This document shows positions 1 through 5,978 of a DNA stretch of 7,091 nt, one piece after another. Within the stretch, counting starts at the first letter, position 1, and every line of letters begins with the position of its first letter. The notes beneath the pieces were generated by a model. It saw only the letters and a program-made list of their open reading frames with translations, did not search any database and had not been told where the DNA came from. Source of the DNA: Candidatus Hydrogenedentota bacterium (GTDB lineage: Bacteria; Hydrogenedentota; Hydrogenedentia; Hydrogenedentiales; CAITNO01). The stretch spans positions 1 through 7,091 of the forward strand of contig CAIXUF010000383.1 of assembly GCA_903922535.1 (NCBI GenBank). The letters run 5' to 3'. A program made the translations under genes and the position numbers.

Positions 1-1072
1 CCGCGACGTTTACGAAGACATCCCGGTCGCACAACCGCAATCCGGCCCGCTTTTCCAACACCGCCAGCAGCAGCGACACCCGGCCGGGGTTGACCCCGGA
101 AACGGCCCGCCGCGGCGAACCCGCATGCGGCTCGCCCACCAGCGCCTGCACCTCCACCAACACCGGGCGCGTGCCTTCCATGCCCGGCAGCACCGCCGAA
201 CCGCTCACGCCCTTCGGGCGTTCACCCAGAAACAGCGCGCTCGGGTCGGCCACTTCGTGCAGTCCCGTCTCGCGCATTTCAAACACGCCTATCTCGTTCG
301 TCGAGCCGAAGCGGTTCTTCACCGCGCGCAGTATCCGCAGGGCCTGGCGGCCTTCGCCTTCAAAGTATAGAACAGTGTCCACCATGTGTTCCAAGAGCCG
401 CGGACCGGCAATAATCCCGTCTTTGGTCACATGCCCCACCAGCATCACCGGCGCCTGCATGCCTTTGGCCAGGCGCAGGTATTCGGCCGCGCACTCGCGC
501 ACCTGGCCCACGCTGCCCGGCGAGGCCGGCATCGACGGCGAATGCATCGACTGGATTGAATCGGCGACCACCAGCCGCCAGCCGCCCTTTTCAATCTGCC
601 CCGCCACCGCGTCCATGGAGGTCTCGGTGTACAGCAGCAGATTCTCGTTCAGCGCGCCCAGCCGGTCGGCGCGCATGCGCGCCTGAGAGAAAGATTCCTC
701 GCCGCTCACATAGAGCACCCGGCCGCCCTCTCTGGCCACCCGATGGGACACCTGGAGCATGAGTGTCGACTTGCCAATGCCCGGATCGCCGCCCACCAGC
801 GTGATGGACCCCGGCACAATCCCGCCGCCCATGACCCGGTCAAACTCGGCCATACCCGTGGCCAGGCGCTCGGGTGTCTCGCCCTCCCCCTCGGTCACCG
901 GCCGCGGCGTGGCCGCCACCACGGTCACCGAGGCCATCGAGCGGCTATCCTCCGCCGTGGCGGCCTCTTCCTCTATGGTGTTCCAGGCCCCGCACTCCGG
1001 ACAGCGGCCCATCCACCCCGGATGCACCGCCCCGCACTCGGCACACACATATCTCACCCGCCCGCGCGCCAT
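1..1072 (-). CDS. radA: DNA repair protein RadA (Sms), C-terminus cut off by the window edge
   Basis: RadA is a cytoplasmic RecA-like ATPase that promotes branch migration and processing of recombination intermediates. 357 residues are visible; the family is usually about 450-460 long, so roughly the last 100 lie outside the window. In order: an N-terminal four-cysteine zinc finger (C10, C13, C24, C27; CxxC-x10-CxxC); Walker A GGDPGIGKS at 94-102; the Walker B region ending in VVADSIQS near 168-175; the RadA signature KNRFG at 252-256; then the start of the Lon-protease-like domain from about residue 275, which ends at the window boundary. The ATG at 1070-1072 is one base after the upstream stop codon and is preceded, about 7 bases away, by an AAGGGGGGG tract that can serve as ribosome binding site inside the previous gene. 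Coupled translation with that gene is likely (inference). Identification is secure. Confidence 0.97.
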   Translation of the reverse strand, partial: MARGRVRYVCAECGAVHPGWMGRCPECGAWNTIEEEAATAEDSRSMASVTVVAATPRPVTEGEGETPERLATGMAEFDRVMGGGIVPGSITLVGGDPGIGKSTLMLQVSHRVAREGGRVLYVSGEESFSQARMRADRLGALNENLLLYTETSMDAVAGQIEKGGWRLVVADSIQSMHSPSMPASPGSVGQVRECAAEYLRLAKGMQAPVMLVGHVTKDGIIAGPRLLEHMVDTVLYFEGEGRQALRILRAVKNRFGSTNEIGVFEMRETGLHEVADPSALFLGERPKGVSGSAVLPGMEGTRPVLVEVQALVGEPHAGSPRRAVSGVNPGRVSLLLAVLEKRAGLRLCDRDVFVNVA

Positions 1073-1073
1073 G

Positions 1074-1883
1074 TCAGTGCCCCCCCTTGTCCGTGTCCGA
1101 ATTCCCCACATCCTTTGGCACAGAGATGCCGAACATGCCCACATAGGTGAGGCCCGGATCGTCCCGACCAATAGCCGGGGCATACATGCCCGAAATCGCG
1201 CCATCCAGATAGATCGCGTCCTTGCAGCCCAATTCGTCTCGGAAGAAGATCGCAAAGCCGTAGAAGTTCACCGCCTGCTCGGACAGTACGAAGACCACCT
1301 CGGTGTCCGAGAGTACCCCCACGCCGTTGCGCACGTACCGGCTGTCGGAATCGGGAATGAAGCGGGGGTGAATCTCGCCGTGGCGCAGCAGCATCGGCCC
1401 CGACTGCACGGCCAGGTCGGGTTGCGGCTTCGCCGCCGCGTAGTCCTCCGTGCTGAGCACGCCTGCGCGACCCTTGGCCACATAGAAAACGCCGTTCGGT
1501 TTCAGGAAGAAGTTGCCGCCCCCGTTTTTCAGATTGAGCGGTTCCAGTTCATGGCCGTCCTGCACATGCAGTCCGAGCGGCGTGTAATCGCGCGCGAAGA
1601 TGCCCGCATTGGTCGCAAAGACCAGTTGCTCACCCTTCTCGTCGAGCGCCCCGCGCAACGCCGTGAAGTTCCTGTAGGGAATCCCGGCGGCGTCTTTCCA
1701 GTAGAGGCGCAGCGGGACCTGATCCACCCGCACACGGGCCACAAAGTAGGAAACGCCCCCCTTTTCGCGCTTCTCAAAGGACAGCCCCGGCACGGGTCCG
1801 CGAGCCGGTTCCCCGGCATATACGAAAAGGCACAGCATCAGCGCGATCAAAAACAAATATGCCCGAATCAGCCGGTTCACCAT
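1074..1883 (-). CDS. Secreted phosphodiester glycosidase-like protein (NAGPA / DUF2233 family)
   Basis: A 269-residue protein. Residues 1-23 look like a type I signal peptide: R4 and R7, a hydrophobic core AYLFLIALMLCLF, then VYA before the mature GEPARG, so the product is probably periplasmic or exported. The mature part carries the NAGPA/DUF2233 landmarks in order: TNAGIF at 91-96, SGPML at 161-165, RNGVG at 185-189 and LDGAIS at 226-231. The family includes the lysosomal enzyme that uncovers mannose-6-phosphate tags and bacterial proteins such as E. coli YigE. Most bacterial members have no proven substrate, so hydrolysis of a sugar phosphodiester is inference. The frame stays open upstream into mrp, but the ATG at 1881-1883 is chosen because the signal peptide starts there; its ribosome binding site is weak. 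A sigma70-like promoter lies about 50 bases upstream, and radA starts one base after the stop. Confidence 0.88.
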   Translation of the reverse strand: MVNRLIRAYLFLIALMLCLFVYAGEPARGPVPGLSFEKREKGGVSYFVARVRVDQVPLRLYWKDAAGIPYRNFTALRGALDEKGEQLVFATNAGIFARDYTPLGLHVQDGHELEPLNLKNGGGNFFLKPNGVFYVAKGRAGVLSTEDYAAAKPQPDLAVQSGPMLLRHGEIHPRFIPDSDSRYVRNGVGVLSDTEVVFVLSEQAVNFYGFAIFFRDELGCKDAIYLDGAISGMYAPAIGRDDPGLTYVGMFGISVPKDVGNSDTDKGGH

Positions 1884-1935
1884 GATTGCACGCGTTTTCC
1901 GAACGTTGAGTGCGACTGCCCCGTAGTGTGCGGCC

Positions 1936-1964
1936 ATCGTACCACAGGCACACCGGATTGGCAA
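1936..1964 (-). promoter_or_regulatory. Putative sigma70-type promoter for the secreted-protein gene and radA
   Basis: On the minus strand TTGCCA (1959-1964, five of six to TTGACA) is followed after exactly 17 bases by TACGAT (1936-1941, four of six to TATAAT). Transcription would begin near 1929, giving a leader of about 45 bases before the ATG at 1883. It lies in the 145-base gap between mrp and the secreted-protein gene, where a promoter is expected. This is seen by eye only, in a GC-rich background. Confidence 0.45.
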
Positions 1965-2028
1965 AACACCGGGAACAACCGTCTCTCCAGCGCAGGCGGG
2001 AGTATCTGTGCCGGCCTCTTCGGGTGTT

Positions 2029-3369
2029 CTACTCCGTGTGAACGCAGCCGCAACCGCACTGTGCCGCGGAGGACTCTTCCGCCACACGGCGGATGTGTTC
2101 CCAAGAGTAGATACCGGAAGAGTGGCCATCGTTCCAGGCAATACCGACGGCATAATTGCCAAGCGGGACGATCTCCTCCGGCTGAATGTCGTCCGCAACG
2201 GTCTTCGGATCGAGCATGGGCGCGCCACTCATCTCGTCAACGCACAGGGCGCAGCGGCAGGACAGCCGCAGGGTCCGGTTGGCAAGGCGGGTCTCCGTGC
2301 CGTCCGGCCAGCGCACGGTTATGAAGGCACCATCGACGGTGACTTCGGGGTGGCCGGCATGGTCGCCCCGGCGCATGCCCACGGCGCGGTGCAGCCGTTC
2401 GGCGAGCGCGGCAAACTCGGGAATGTCGGCGCCCGCGTCGCGCGTGGCGGCGCTGTGCACATTCGGCAGGATGGGCAGTTGTGCCAGCATCTCCAGCCCG
2501 AACCGGTCGTGCAGCGTGCCCGAACTGTCGCCAAAGGGATGGTGCACTTTGCCGCAGCCGTCGCAGGTGAAGAAAGCCATGTTCTCGACCACGCCGAGCA
2601 CGGGCACCTCCAGGCGCTCAAACATAAGAATGCCGCGCGCCACATCGACCAGTGACAACGCCTGCGGCGTGGTGACAATGATCGCCCCGTCAAAGGACAC
2701 GCGCTGGGTCAGGGTGAGCTGGATGTCTCCGGTGCCCGGCGGCAGGTCGATCAGCAGGTAGTCGAGCGTGCCCCAGTCGGTTTGCGAGAGAAGCTGCATC
2801 ACGTAGTTGGACACCATCGGCCCGCGCATGACTGCGGGCTTCTCGCCCATGAAATAGCCCAGGCTCATCGTGGGCAGCCCGTCCACCTCCACCGGCAGGA
2901 AGGTCTCACCAAGCGACTGCACCTCGGGATGGTGCGTGTTAAAAAGCGTCGGGATGGACGGCCCGTGGATATCGGCGTCCAGCAGGCCCACCGCAAGCCC
3001 CTCGCGCTGCAATGCGCGTGCCAGCAGCGCGGCGACGGTGGACTTGCCCACCCCCCCCTTGCAGGAGGAAACCGCAATGACGGCGCCGATATTGTCGAGC
3101 GCCACCGAGGGCGCGGGCGCATGCCGCTGCTGCGCGGTCATTTCAACGTCCACAGTTGTCACGCCCGGCAGTGCCCGTACCGCCTCCTCCGCCTGCGCGC
3201 GGAACCGTTCACGCACGGGGCAGGCGGGGGTTGTCAGTTCGATGGTGAAAGCCACCGCGCCGCCGTTGATCTTGACGTTCTTCACAAAACCGAGCGAAAC
3301 GATGTCGCGGTGGAAATCCGGGTCGATGACTGCGCGAAGCGCATCAAGAACCATAGTCTCCGTTACCAT
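2029..3369 (-). CDS. mrp: Mrp/ApbC-type iron-sulfur cluster carrier ATPase with C-terminal DUF971 domain (HCF101-like architecture)
   Basis: A 446-residue cytoplasmic P-loop NTPase of the Mrp/Nbp35 family, which bind and transfer [4Fe-4S] clusters to target proteins. Domains: MIP18/DUF59 at about 5-80, with TTPACP (C50); the Mrp ATPase at about 93-335, with deviant Walker A CKGGVGKS at 103-110, DADIHGPS at 131-138, LIDLPPGTGD at 206-215 and the cluster-binding pair C269xxC272; then DUF971 at about 343-430, with SCRCALCVDEMSG (C371, C373, C376), GNYAVGIAW and DGHSSGIYSWEH. The tail ends in CGCGC (C438, C440, C442). Ordinary bacterial Mrp, about 360 residues, lacks DUF971. The same order DUF59-Mrp-DUF971 is known from plant chloroplast HCF101 and some bacteria. 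The ATG at 3367-3369 follows AGGGAG at good spacing; a second in-frame ATG five codons later is less well placed. The zinc-ribbon gene ends 52 bases upstream. The family call is secure; client proteins are unknown. Confidence 0.95.
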   Translation of the reverse strand: MVTETMVLDALRAVIDPDFHRDIVSLGFVKNVKINGGAVAFTIELTTPACPVRERFRAQAEEAVRALPGVTTVDVEMTAQQRHAPAPSVALDNIGAVIAVSSCKGGVGKSTVAALLARALQREGLAVGLLDADIHGPSIPTLFNTHHPEVQSLGETFLPVEVDGLPTMSLGYFMGEKPAVMRGPMVSNYVMQLLSQTDWGTLDYLLIDLPPGTGDIQLTLTQRVSFDGAIIVTTPQALSLVDVARGILMFERLEVPVLGVVENMAFFTCDGCGKVHHPFGDSSGTLHDRFGLEMLAQLPILPNVHSAATRDAGADIPEFAALAERLHRAVGMRRGDHAGHPEVTVDGAFITVRWPDGTETRLANRTLRLSCRCALCVDEMSGAPMLDPKTVADDIQPEEIVPLGNYAVGIAWNDGHSSGIYSWEHIRRVAEESSAAQCGCGCVHTE

Positions 3370-3375
3370 TGCATA

Positions 3376-3381
3376 CTCCCT
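3376..3381 (-). promoter_or_regulatory. Ribosome binding site of mrp
   Basis: AGGGAG on the minus strand lies six bases before the ATG at 3367-3369. It supports that start over the in-frame ATG five codons downstream. Confidence 0.7.
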
Positions 3382-3421
3382 GAGGTGCCCTGCTTTCAGG
3401 CATGCACCGTGTCACTGTCAA

Positions 3422-3799
3422 TCATCCGAAAGCGTCTCCTTCGAAGAGAAGGCCGCAGTAGAGGCATTTCTTGTGGCGCGAATTGGACACACGCCCACAC
3501 TTCGGGCATTGGAGCGGATGCTCGGAAAGACGCCCGTCCTGCTTGCCGTCGCGCAGGTCCACTTCCTGCGCAATCTTTTCCAAGTCGGCGTCGGTCAACT
3601 GCAGCCGGTCGCGCACCAACTCCCACAATGCCTGGTTTAACAGCGCAATCCGCTCGACCTGTTCCCGGAGCACCTCGATTTCGCTCTTCTGTGATGCGGC
3701 CGCCTGCATGGCGGCGTTGGCCGTTTCACGGGCCATTGAATCGGCTGTGTTGAAGGAACCCATCCCGCCCGTCGGAAAAAACATTCCCAGTCCAGCCAT
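3422..3799 (-). CDS. Small coiled-coil and zinc-ribbon protein of unknown function
   Basis: I do not recognise a named family for this 125-residue protein. It has a glycine- and methionine-rich N-terminus (GLGMFFPTGGMG, 3-14), an alanine-rich stretch, then a charged amphipathic helix from about 36 to 82 (KSEIEVLREQVERIALLNQA and onward) that could form a coiled coil. A hydrophilic linker leads to a C-terminal zinc ribbon: C98, C101, C112, C115 in the pattern CxxC-x10-CxxC. No signal peptide or membrane segment is evident. The frame is open upstream to 4252, across the palindromic repeat and into crcB, but the ATG at 3797-3799 has GGAGG eight bases before it, and protein-like composition begins there. 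Its closeness to mrp (52-base gap, same strand) suggests co-transcription. A role in metal or Fe-S handling or in nucleic acid binding is possible but not shown. Confidence 0.75.
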   Translation of the reverse strand: MAGLGMFFPTGGMGSFNTADSMARETANAAMQAAASQKSEIEVLREQVERIALLNQALWELVRDRLQLTDADLEKIAQEVDLRDGKQDGRLSEHPLQCPKCGRVSNSRHKKCLYCGLLFEGDAFG

Positions 3800-3807
3800 C
3801 GGTCCAT

Positions 3808-3812
3808 CCTCC
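3808..3812 (-). promoter_or_regulatory. Ribosome binding site deciding the zinc-ribbon gene start
   Basis: GGAGG on the minus strand lies eight bases before the ATG at 3797-3799. The in-frame ATG at 3812-3814 overlaps this site, so it is a poor start; the long in-frame extension beyond it is discarded. Confidence 0.7.
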
Positions 3813-3822
3813 ATGCTGTCTC

Positions 3823-3898
3823 TGTGGGACAGCCGCCCCCCGGCTGTCGGCTTGTAACGAACGCCCAAGGGCCGACAGGCGGGAGCGCCTGTCCCACA
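3823..3898. repeat. Palindromic intergenic element: two hairpins within a larger fold-back
   Basis: The outer ends are a perfect 10-base inverted repeat, TGTGGGACAG (3823-3832) and CTGTCCCACA (3889-3898). The left half is itself a hairpin: GACAGCCG (3828-3835), loop of five C, CGGCTGTC (3841-3848). The right half is another: GACAGGCG (3874-3881), loop GGAG, CGCCTGTC (3886-3893). A further inverted pair, CTGTCGGC (3844-3851) and GCCGACAG (3871-3878), lets both halves pair with each other around a 19-base centre (3852-3870). It lies in the gap between crcB and the zinc-ribbon gene. The design resembles REP/BIME-like dispersed repeats or small MITE-type elements; copy number in the genome cannot be seen here. 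In RNA it could also stop or process the transcript. Confidence 0.7.
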
Positions 3899-3918
3899 CT
3901 TTCTCATCGACAAAGTGT
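3896..3918. repeat. Short inverted repeat next to the palindromic element, possible transcript-end hairpin of crcB
   Basis: ACACTTT (3896-3902) and AAAGTGT (3912-3918) form a 7-base-pair stem with a 9-base loop, about 28 bases past the crcB stop. No T-run follows on the minus strand, so a classical intrinsic terminator is not supported. It shares three bases with the end of the neighbouring palindrome and may be part of the same repeat unit. Confidence 0.4.
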
Positions 3919-3945
3919 CATAATGAAAGAACAAACCATGCGGAA

Positions 3946-4353
3946 CTAGAGCAACCGCCCCGCCCAAAGTCCCAGGGCGCAAAGCCCAAGCCCCGCCACG
4001 TTGTTCGCCAGAATGTTGACCACGGCAAGCCCCGCGCCACCCTCGGCAGCAAAAAGCACGGTCTCCATGCCAAAGCTGGAAAAGGTGGTGAACCCGCCCA
4101 GGAATCCCGCCAGCAGGAACATGCGCACTTCCGGGCCGAACGGCACCATGTTGCGCACGATCAGCGCGAAGGCCAGCCCGTAGATGAAGCAGCCTACAAG
4201 ATTGACCGCCAGCGTGCCCCAGGGAAACTGCGTCCCAAACAGGCGCGCGCATCCGACAGACGTGCCGTACCGGGCCAGCGAGCCCAGCGCGCCGCCCGTG
4301 CCAACCAGGAACACGGCCTTAAGGACCGCGGCCATGGTGCCGGGGTTGTTCAC
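3946..4353 (-). CDS. crcB: Fluoride channel CrcB/FluC
   Basis: A 135-residue inner-membrane protein of the Fluc family, whose members form dual-topology dimers that let fluoride leave the cell. Four hydrophobic segments are visible, roughly 9-30, 46-67, 77-102 and 108-131. Family motifs: GTGGALGSLARY at 18-29, WGTLAVNLVGCF at 45-56 with the pore-lining Asn (N51), and GFLGGFTTFSSF at 83-94, which holds the Thr/Ser and Phe residues of the central sodium site and phenylalanine box. The proposed GTG start (4351-4353) overlaps the glyA TGA in a GTGA junction and has AGGA about 10 bases upstream, fitting translational coupling. An ATG at 4333-4335 is the alternative and would shorten the product by six residues. 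Length is normal. No fluoride riboswitch was seen upstream of crcB or glyA. Confidence 0.95.
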   Translation of the reverse strand: MNNPGTMAAVLKAVFLVGTGGALGSLARYGTSVGCARLFGTQFPWGTLAVNLVGCFIYGLAFALIVRNMVPFGPEVRMFLLAGFLGGFTTFSSFGMETVLFAAEGGAGLAVVNILANNVAGLGLCALGLWAGRLL

Positions 4354-5867
4354 CCGAAGTGTTCCTGCAGGAAGCCCAAGTCAAGCTGCGGATAAACCGG
4401 ATAACGGCCCAGCAGCGCCTTGACGCGCGACAGCGCCGCGTCGCGCACCTTCGGGTCGAGCACGTATTTCTTCTTGCTCGGCTTGCCCGCGTTGTCGCCG
4501 GTCGTAAGCACCGCCGCCTGCGTGCCGTCGAGCACGGACTTGATGATGCCGGCAATCTCGACCATCTCGTCCGCGCCCATGCCGAGCGTGGTGACGGCCG
4601 GCGTGCCGATGCGCAGCCCGCTGGTAATCATCGGCCCGTTCGGGTCGAAGGGCAGGGAGTTGTAGTTGAGCGTGACGCCGCACTCGCGCACCGCCGAGGC
4701 CGCCTGCGTGCCCGTGAGCCCGCAGCTCTTGGCCACGTTAATCAGCATCAGGTGGTTGTCCGTGCCGCCCGTGGCCAGCGTGAGCCCGCTCTTGATGAAC
4801 GCTTCGGCCATGGTGCGGGCATTCTCGACAATCTTGGCCGCGTAGGTCTTGAATTCGGGCCTGTTCGCCTCGGTGAACGCCACCGCCTTGGCCGCAATGA
4901 TGTGCGACAGTGGCCCGCCCAGCACCAGCGGGCAGCCCTTGTCCACGAACTCGGCAAATTCCTTCTTGCACAGAACGATGCCGCCGCGCGGCCCGCGCAG
5001 CGTTTTGTGCGTGGTCGAGGTCACCACGTGCGCGTGCGGAACCGGGTTGGCGTCCCCCCTAAACACGCCGCCCGCCACCAGCCCGGCGAAGTGGGCCATA
5101 TCCACCATGAACACGGCGCCAACCTTGTCCGCAATCTCGCGCATCCGCGCGAAGTTGATCAGGCGCGGATAGGCGCTGTAGCCCGCCAGCAGCACCAGCG
5201 GCTTCAATTCCACCGCCATCTTTTCGATTTCGTCGTAGTCGATGTAGCCCGTCTCGCGATTCACCGCGTAGCTGAACGACTCAAACATCTTCGCCGACAG
5301 ATTGCGCCGGTAGCCGTGGGTCAGGTGGCCGCCCGAATAATAGTCCATGCCAATAAGCCGCTTGCTGTTGATCTCCAGGCGGACCTTGTTCCAGTCCTCG
5401 GCCGAAAGCGCGGCCGGATTGGTCGTGTTGAATTTCTCCAGGCAGGGCACCTCGACCTTGGCGGTCAGAATCGCCCAATAGGCCACCATGTTCGCATCGG
5501 CGCCGCTGTGCGGCTGCACGTAGGCGTGGTCCGCGCCGAACAGCTTCACCGCCTGTTCCGCCGCGTACGCCTCGACGTTGTCCACATTGTCGCAGCCCTC
5601 GTAGAAGCGCTGGTGCGGAATGCCCTCGGCGTACTTGTCCGTCAGCAGGTTGCCCATGGCCAACTGCGTGGCCAGCGAACAATAATTCTCGCTGGCAATC
5701 AACTTCAGGTAGCGCCGTTGGTCGGCCAATTCCTGGATGATGGACTTGGCCACCATCGGCGCAACCTTCGAAACTTCCGTCATTTGCGCCAGATAGCCCA
5801 CGAAACCGGCATCAAGCTGGTCCGCCGGGGTCTGCTGAAGATAAGAAACCAGTGGATTCTGGGACAC
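4350..5867 (-). CDS. glyA: Serine hydroxymethyltransferase, long form
   Basis: A cytoplasmic PLP enzyme that converts serine and tetrahydrofolate to glycine and 5,10-methylene-THF, the main entry to one-carbon metabolism. At 505 residues it is well above the usual 415-430. The extra length lies in an N-terminal extension of about 35 residues and an insert of about 40 residues (about 135-175) before GGHLTHG; the C-terminal part also differs around 455-470 (GDNAGKPSKKKY). Core motifs are intact: ASENYCS at 58-64, QPHSGADAN at 118-126, VDMAHFAGLVAGG at 255-267, TTHKTLRGPRGG at 285-296 with the Schiff-base lysine K288, and GLRIGTPA at 417-424. From memory, the GADAN and AGYSAY variants, the insert and the LLGRYPVYPQLDL-like tail match the chlamydial GlyA type of about 497 residues. 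The start is GTG at 5865-5867, set by GAGG eight bases upstream. crcB overlaps its stop. Confidence 0.97.
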   Translation of the reverse strand: MSQNPLVSYLQQTPADQLDAGFVGYLAQMTEVSKVAPMVAKSIIQELADQRRYLKLIASENYCSLATQLAMGNLLTDKYAEGIPHQRFYEGCDNVDNVEAYAAEQAVKLFGADHAYVQPHSGADANMVAYWAILTAKVEVPCLEKFNTTNPAALSAEDWNKVRLEINSKRLIGMDYYSGGHLTHGYRRNLSAKMFESFSYAVNRETGYIDYDEIEKMAVELKPLVLLAGYSAYPRLINFARMREIADKVGAVFMVDMAHFAGLVAGGVFRGDANPVPHAHVVTSTTHKTLRGPRGGIVLCKKEFAEFVDKGCPLVLGGPLSHIIAAKAVAFTEANRPEFKTYAAKIVENARTMAEAFIKSGLTLATGGTDNHLMLINVAKSCGLTGTQAASAVRECGVTLNYNSLPFDPNGPMITSGLRIGTPAVTTLGMGADEMVEIAGIIKSVLDGTQAAVLTTGDNAGKPSKKKYVLDPKVRDAALSRVKALLGRYPVYPQLDLGFLQEHFG

Positions 5868-5875
5868 GGCATGAT

Positions 5876-5879
5876 CCTC
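5876..5879 (-). promoter_or_regulatory. Ribosome binding site for the GTG start of glyA
   Basis: GAGG (within GTGAGGATC) on the minus strand lies eight bases before the GTG at 5865-5867. The nearby ATG at 5870-5872 is in a different frame, so GTG is the supported start. Confidence 0.65.
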
Positions 5880-5916
5880 ACAGGTTGGAATAAGGTACTG
5901 CCACGAGTACAGGAAT

Positions 5917-5946
5917 AGGATACCCGTTTCCCGCCGGAATATGCAA
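5917..5946 (-). promoter_or_regulatory. Possible sigma70-type promoter for glyA
   Basis: On the minus strand TTGCAT (5941-5946) and TATCCT (5917-5922) are separated by 18 bases. The matches are only moderate (three and four of six). Transcription would start near 5910, leaving a leader of about 43 bases, too short for a large riboswitch. Confidence 0.3.
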
Positions 5947-5962
5947 TTTCGGGGCTGAAATT
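5945..5962 (-). terminator. Weak hairpin after the CGS/CGL-family gene
   Basis: AATTTC (5945-5950) and GAAATT (5957-5962) form a six-base-pair AT-rich stem with a six-base loop, about 17 bases past the stop codon of the upstream gene. There is no downstream T-run on the minus strand, so terminator function is doubtful. It overlaps the proposed -35 box of glyA. Confidence 0.2.
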
Positions 5963-5978
5963 CGGGTTTGCCTCCGCA

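Noticed and set aside
1815..1883. Lipoprotein signal in the secreted protein (LMLC around C18)
   Set aside because: The residue before the cysteine is Leu, not Gly/Ala/Ser, and the cysteine lies inside the hydrophobic core; a type I site after VYA fits better.
1884..2228. Upstream in-frame extension of the secreted-protein gene into mrp
   Set aside because: It overlaps the conserved DUF971 region of mrp in another frame and would bury the signal peptide; the ATG at 1883 fits the protein.
759..2324. 521-codon plus-strand open frame across radA, the secreted-protein gene and mrp
   Set aside because: It lies opposite three recognised genes and their gaps, and has low-complexity composition with no recognisable domain.
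2782..3753. 323-codon plus-strand open frame opposite mrp and the zinc-ribbon gene
   Set aside because: It is a shadow of two supported minus-strand genes, with no motif of its own.
3800..4252. Upstream in-frame extension of the zinc-ribbon gene through the palindrome and into crcB
   Set aside because: The extension is a shadow of crcB plus translated repeat; the start at 3799 has a strong ribosome binding site.
4359..5918. 519-codon plus-strand open frame opposite glyA
   Set aside because: It mirrors a fully recognised gene in GC-rich DNA, and its product is an Arg/His/Val-rich sequence with no family motif; antisense shadows of this length are common at high GC.
5868..5978. Riboswitch (fluoride, THF or SAM type) in the glyA leader
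   Set aside because: The probable leader is only about 43 bases, and I could not find a conserved core of any of these classes.
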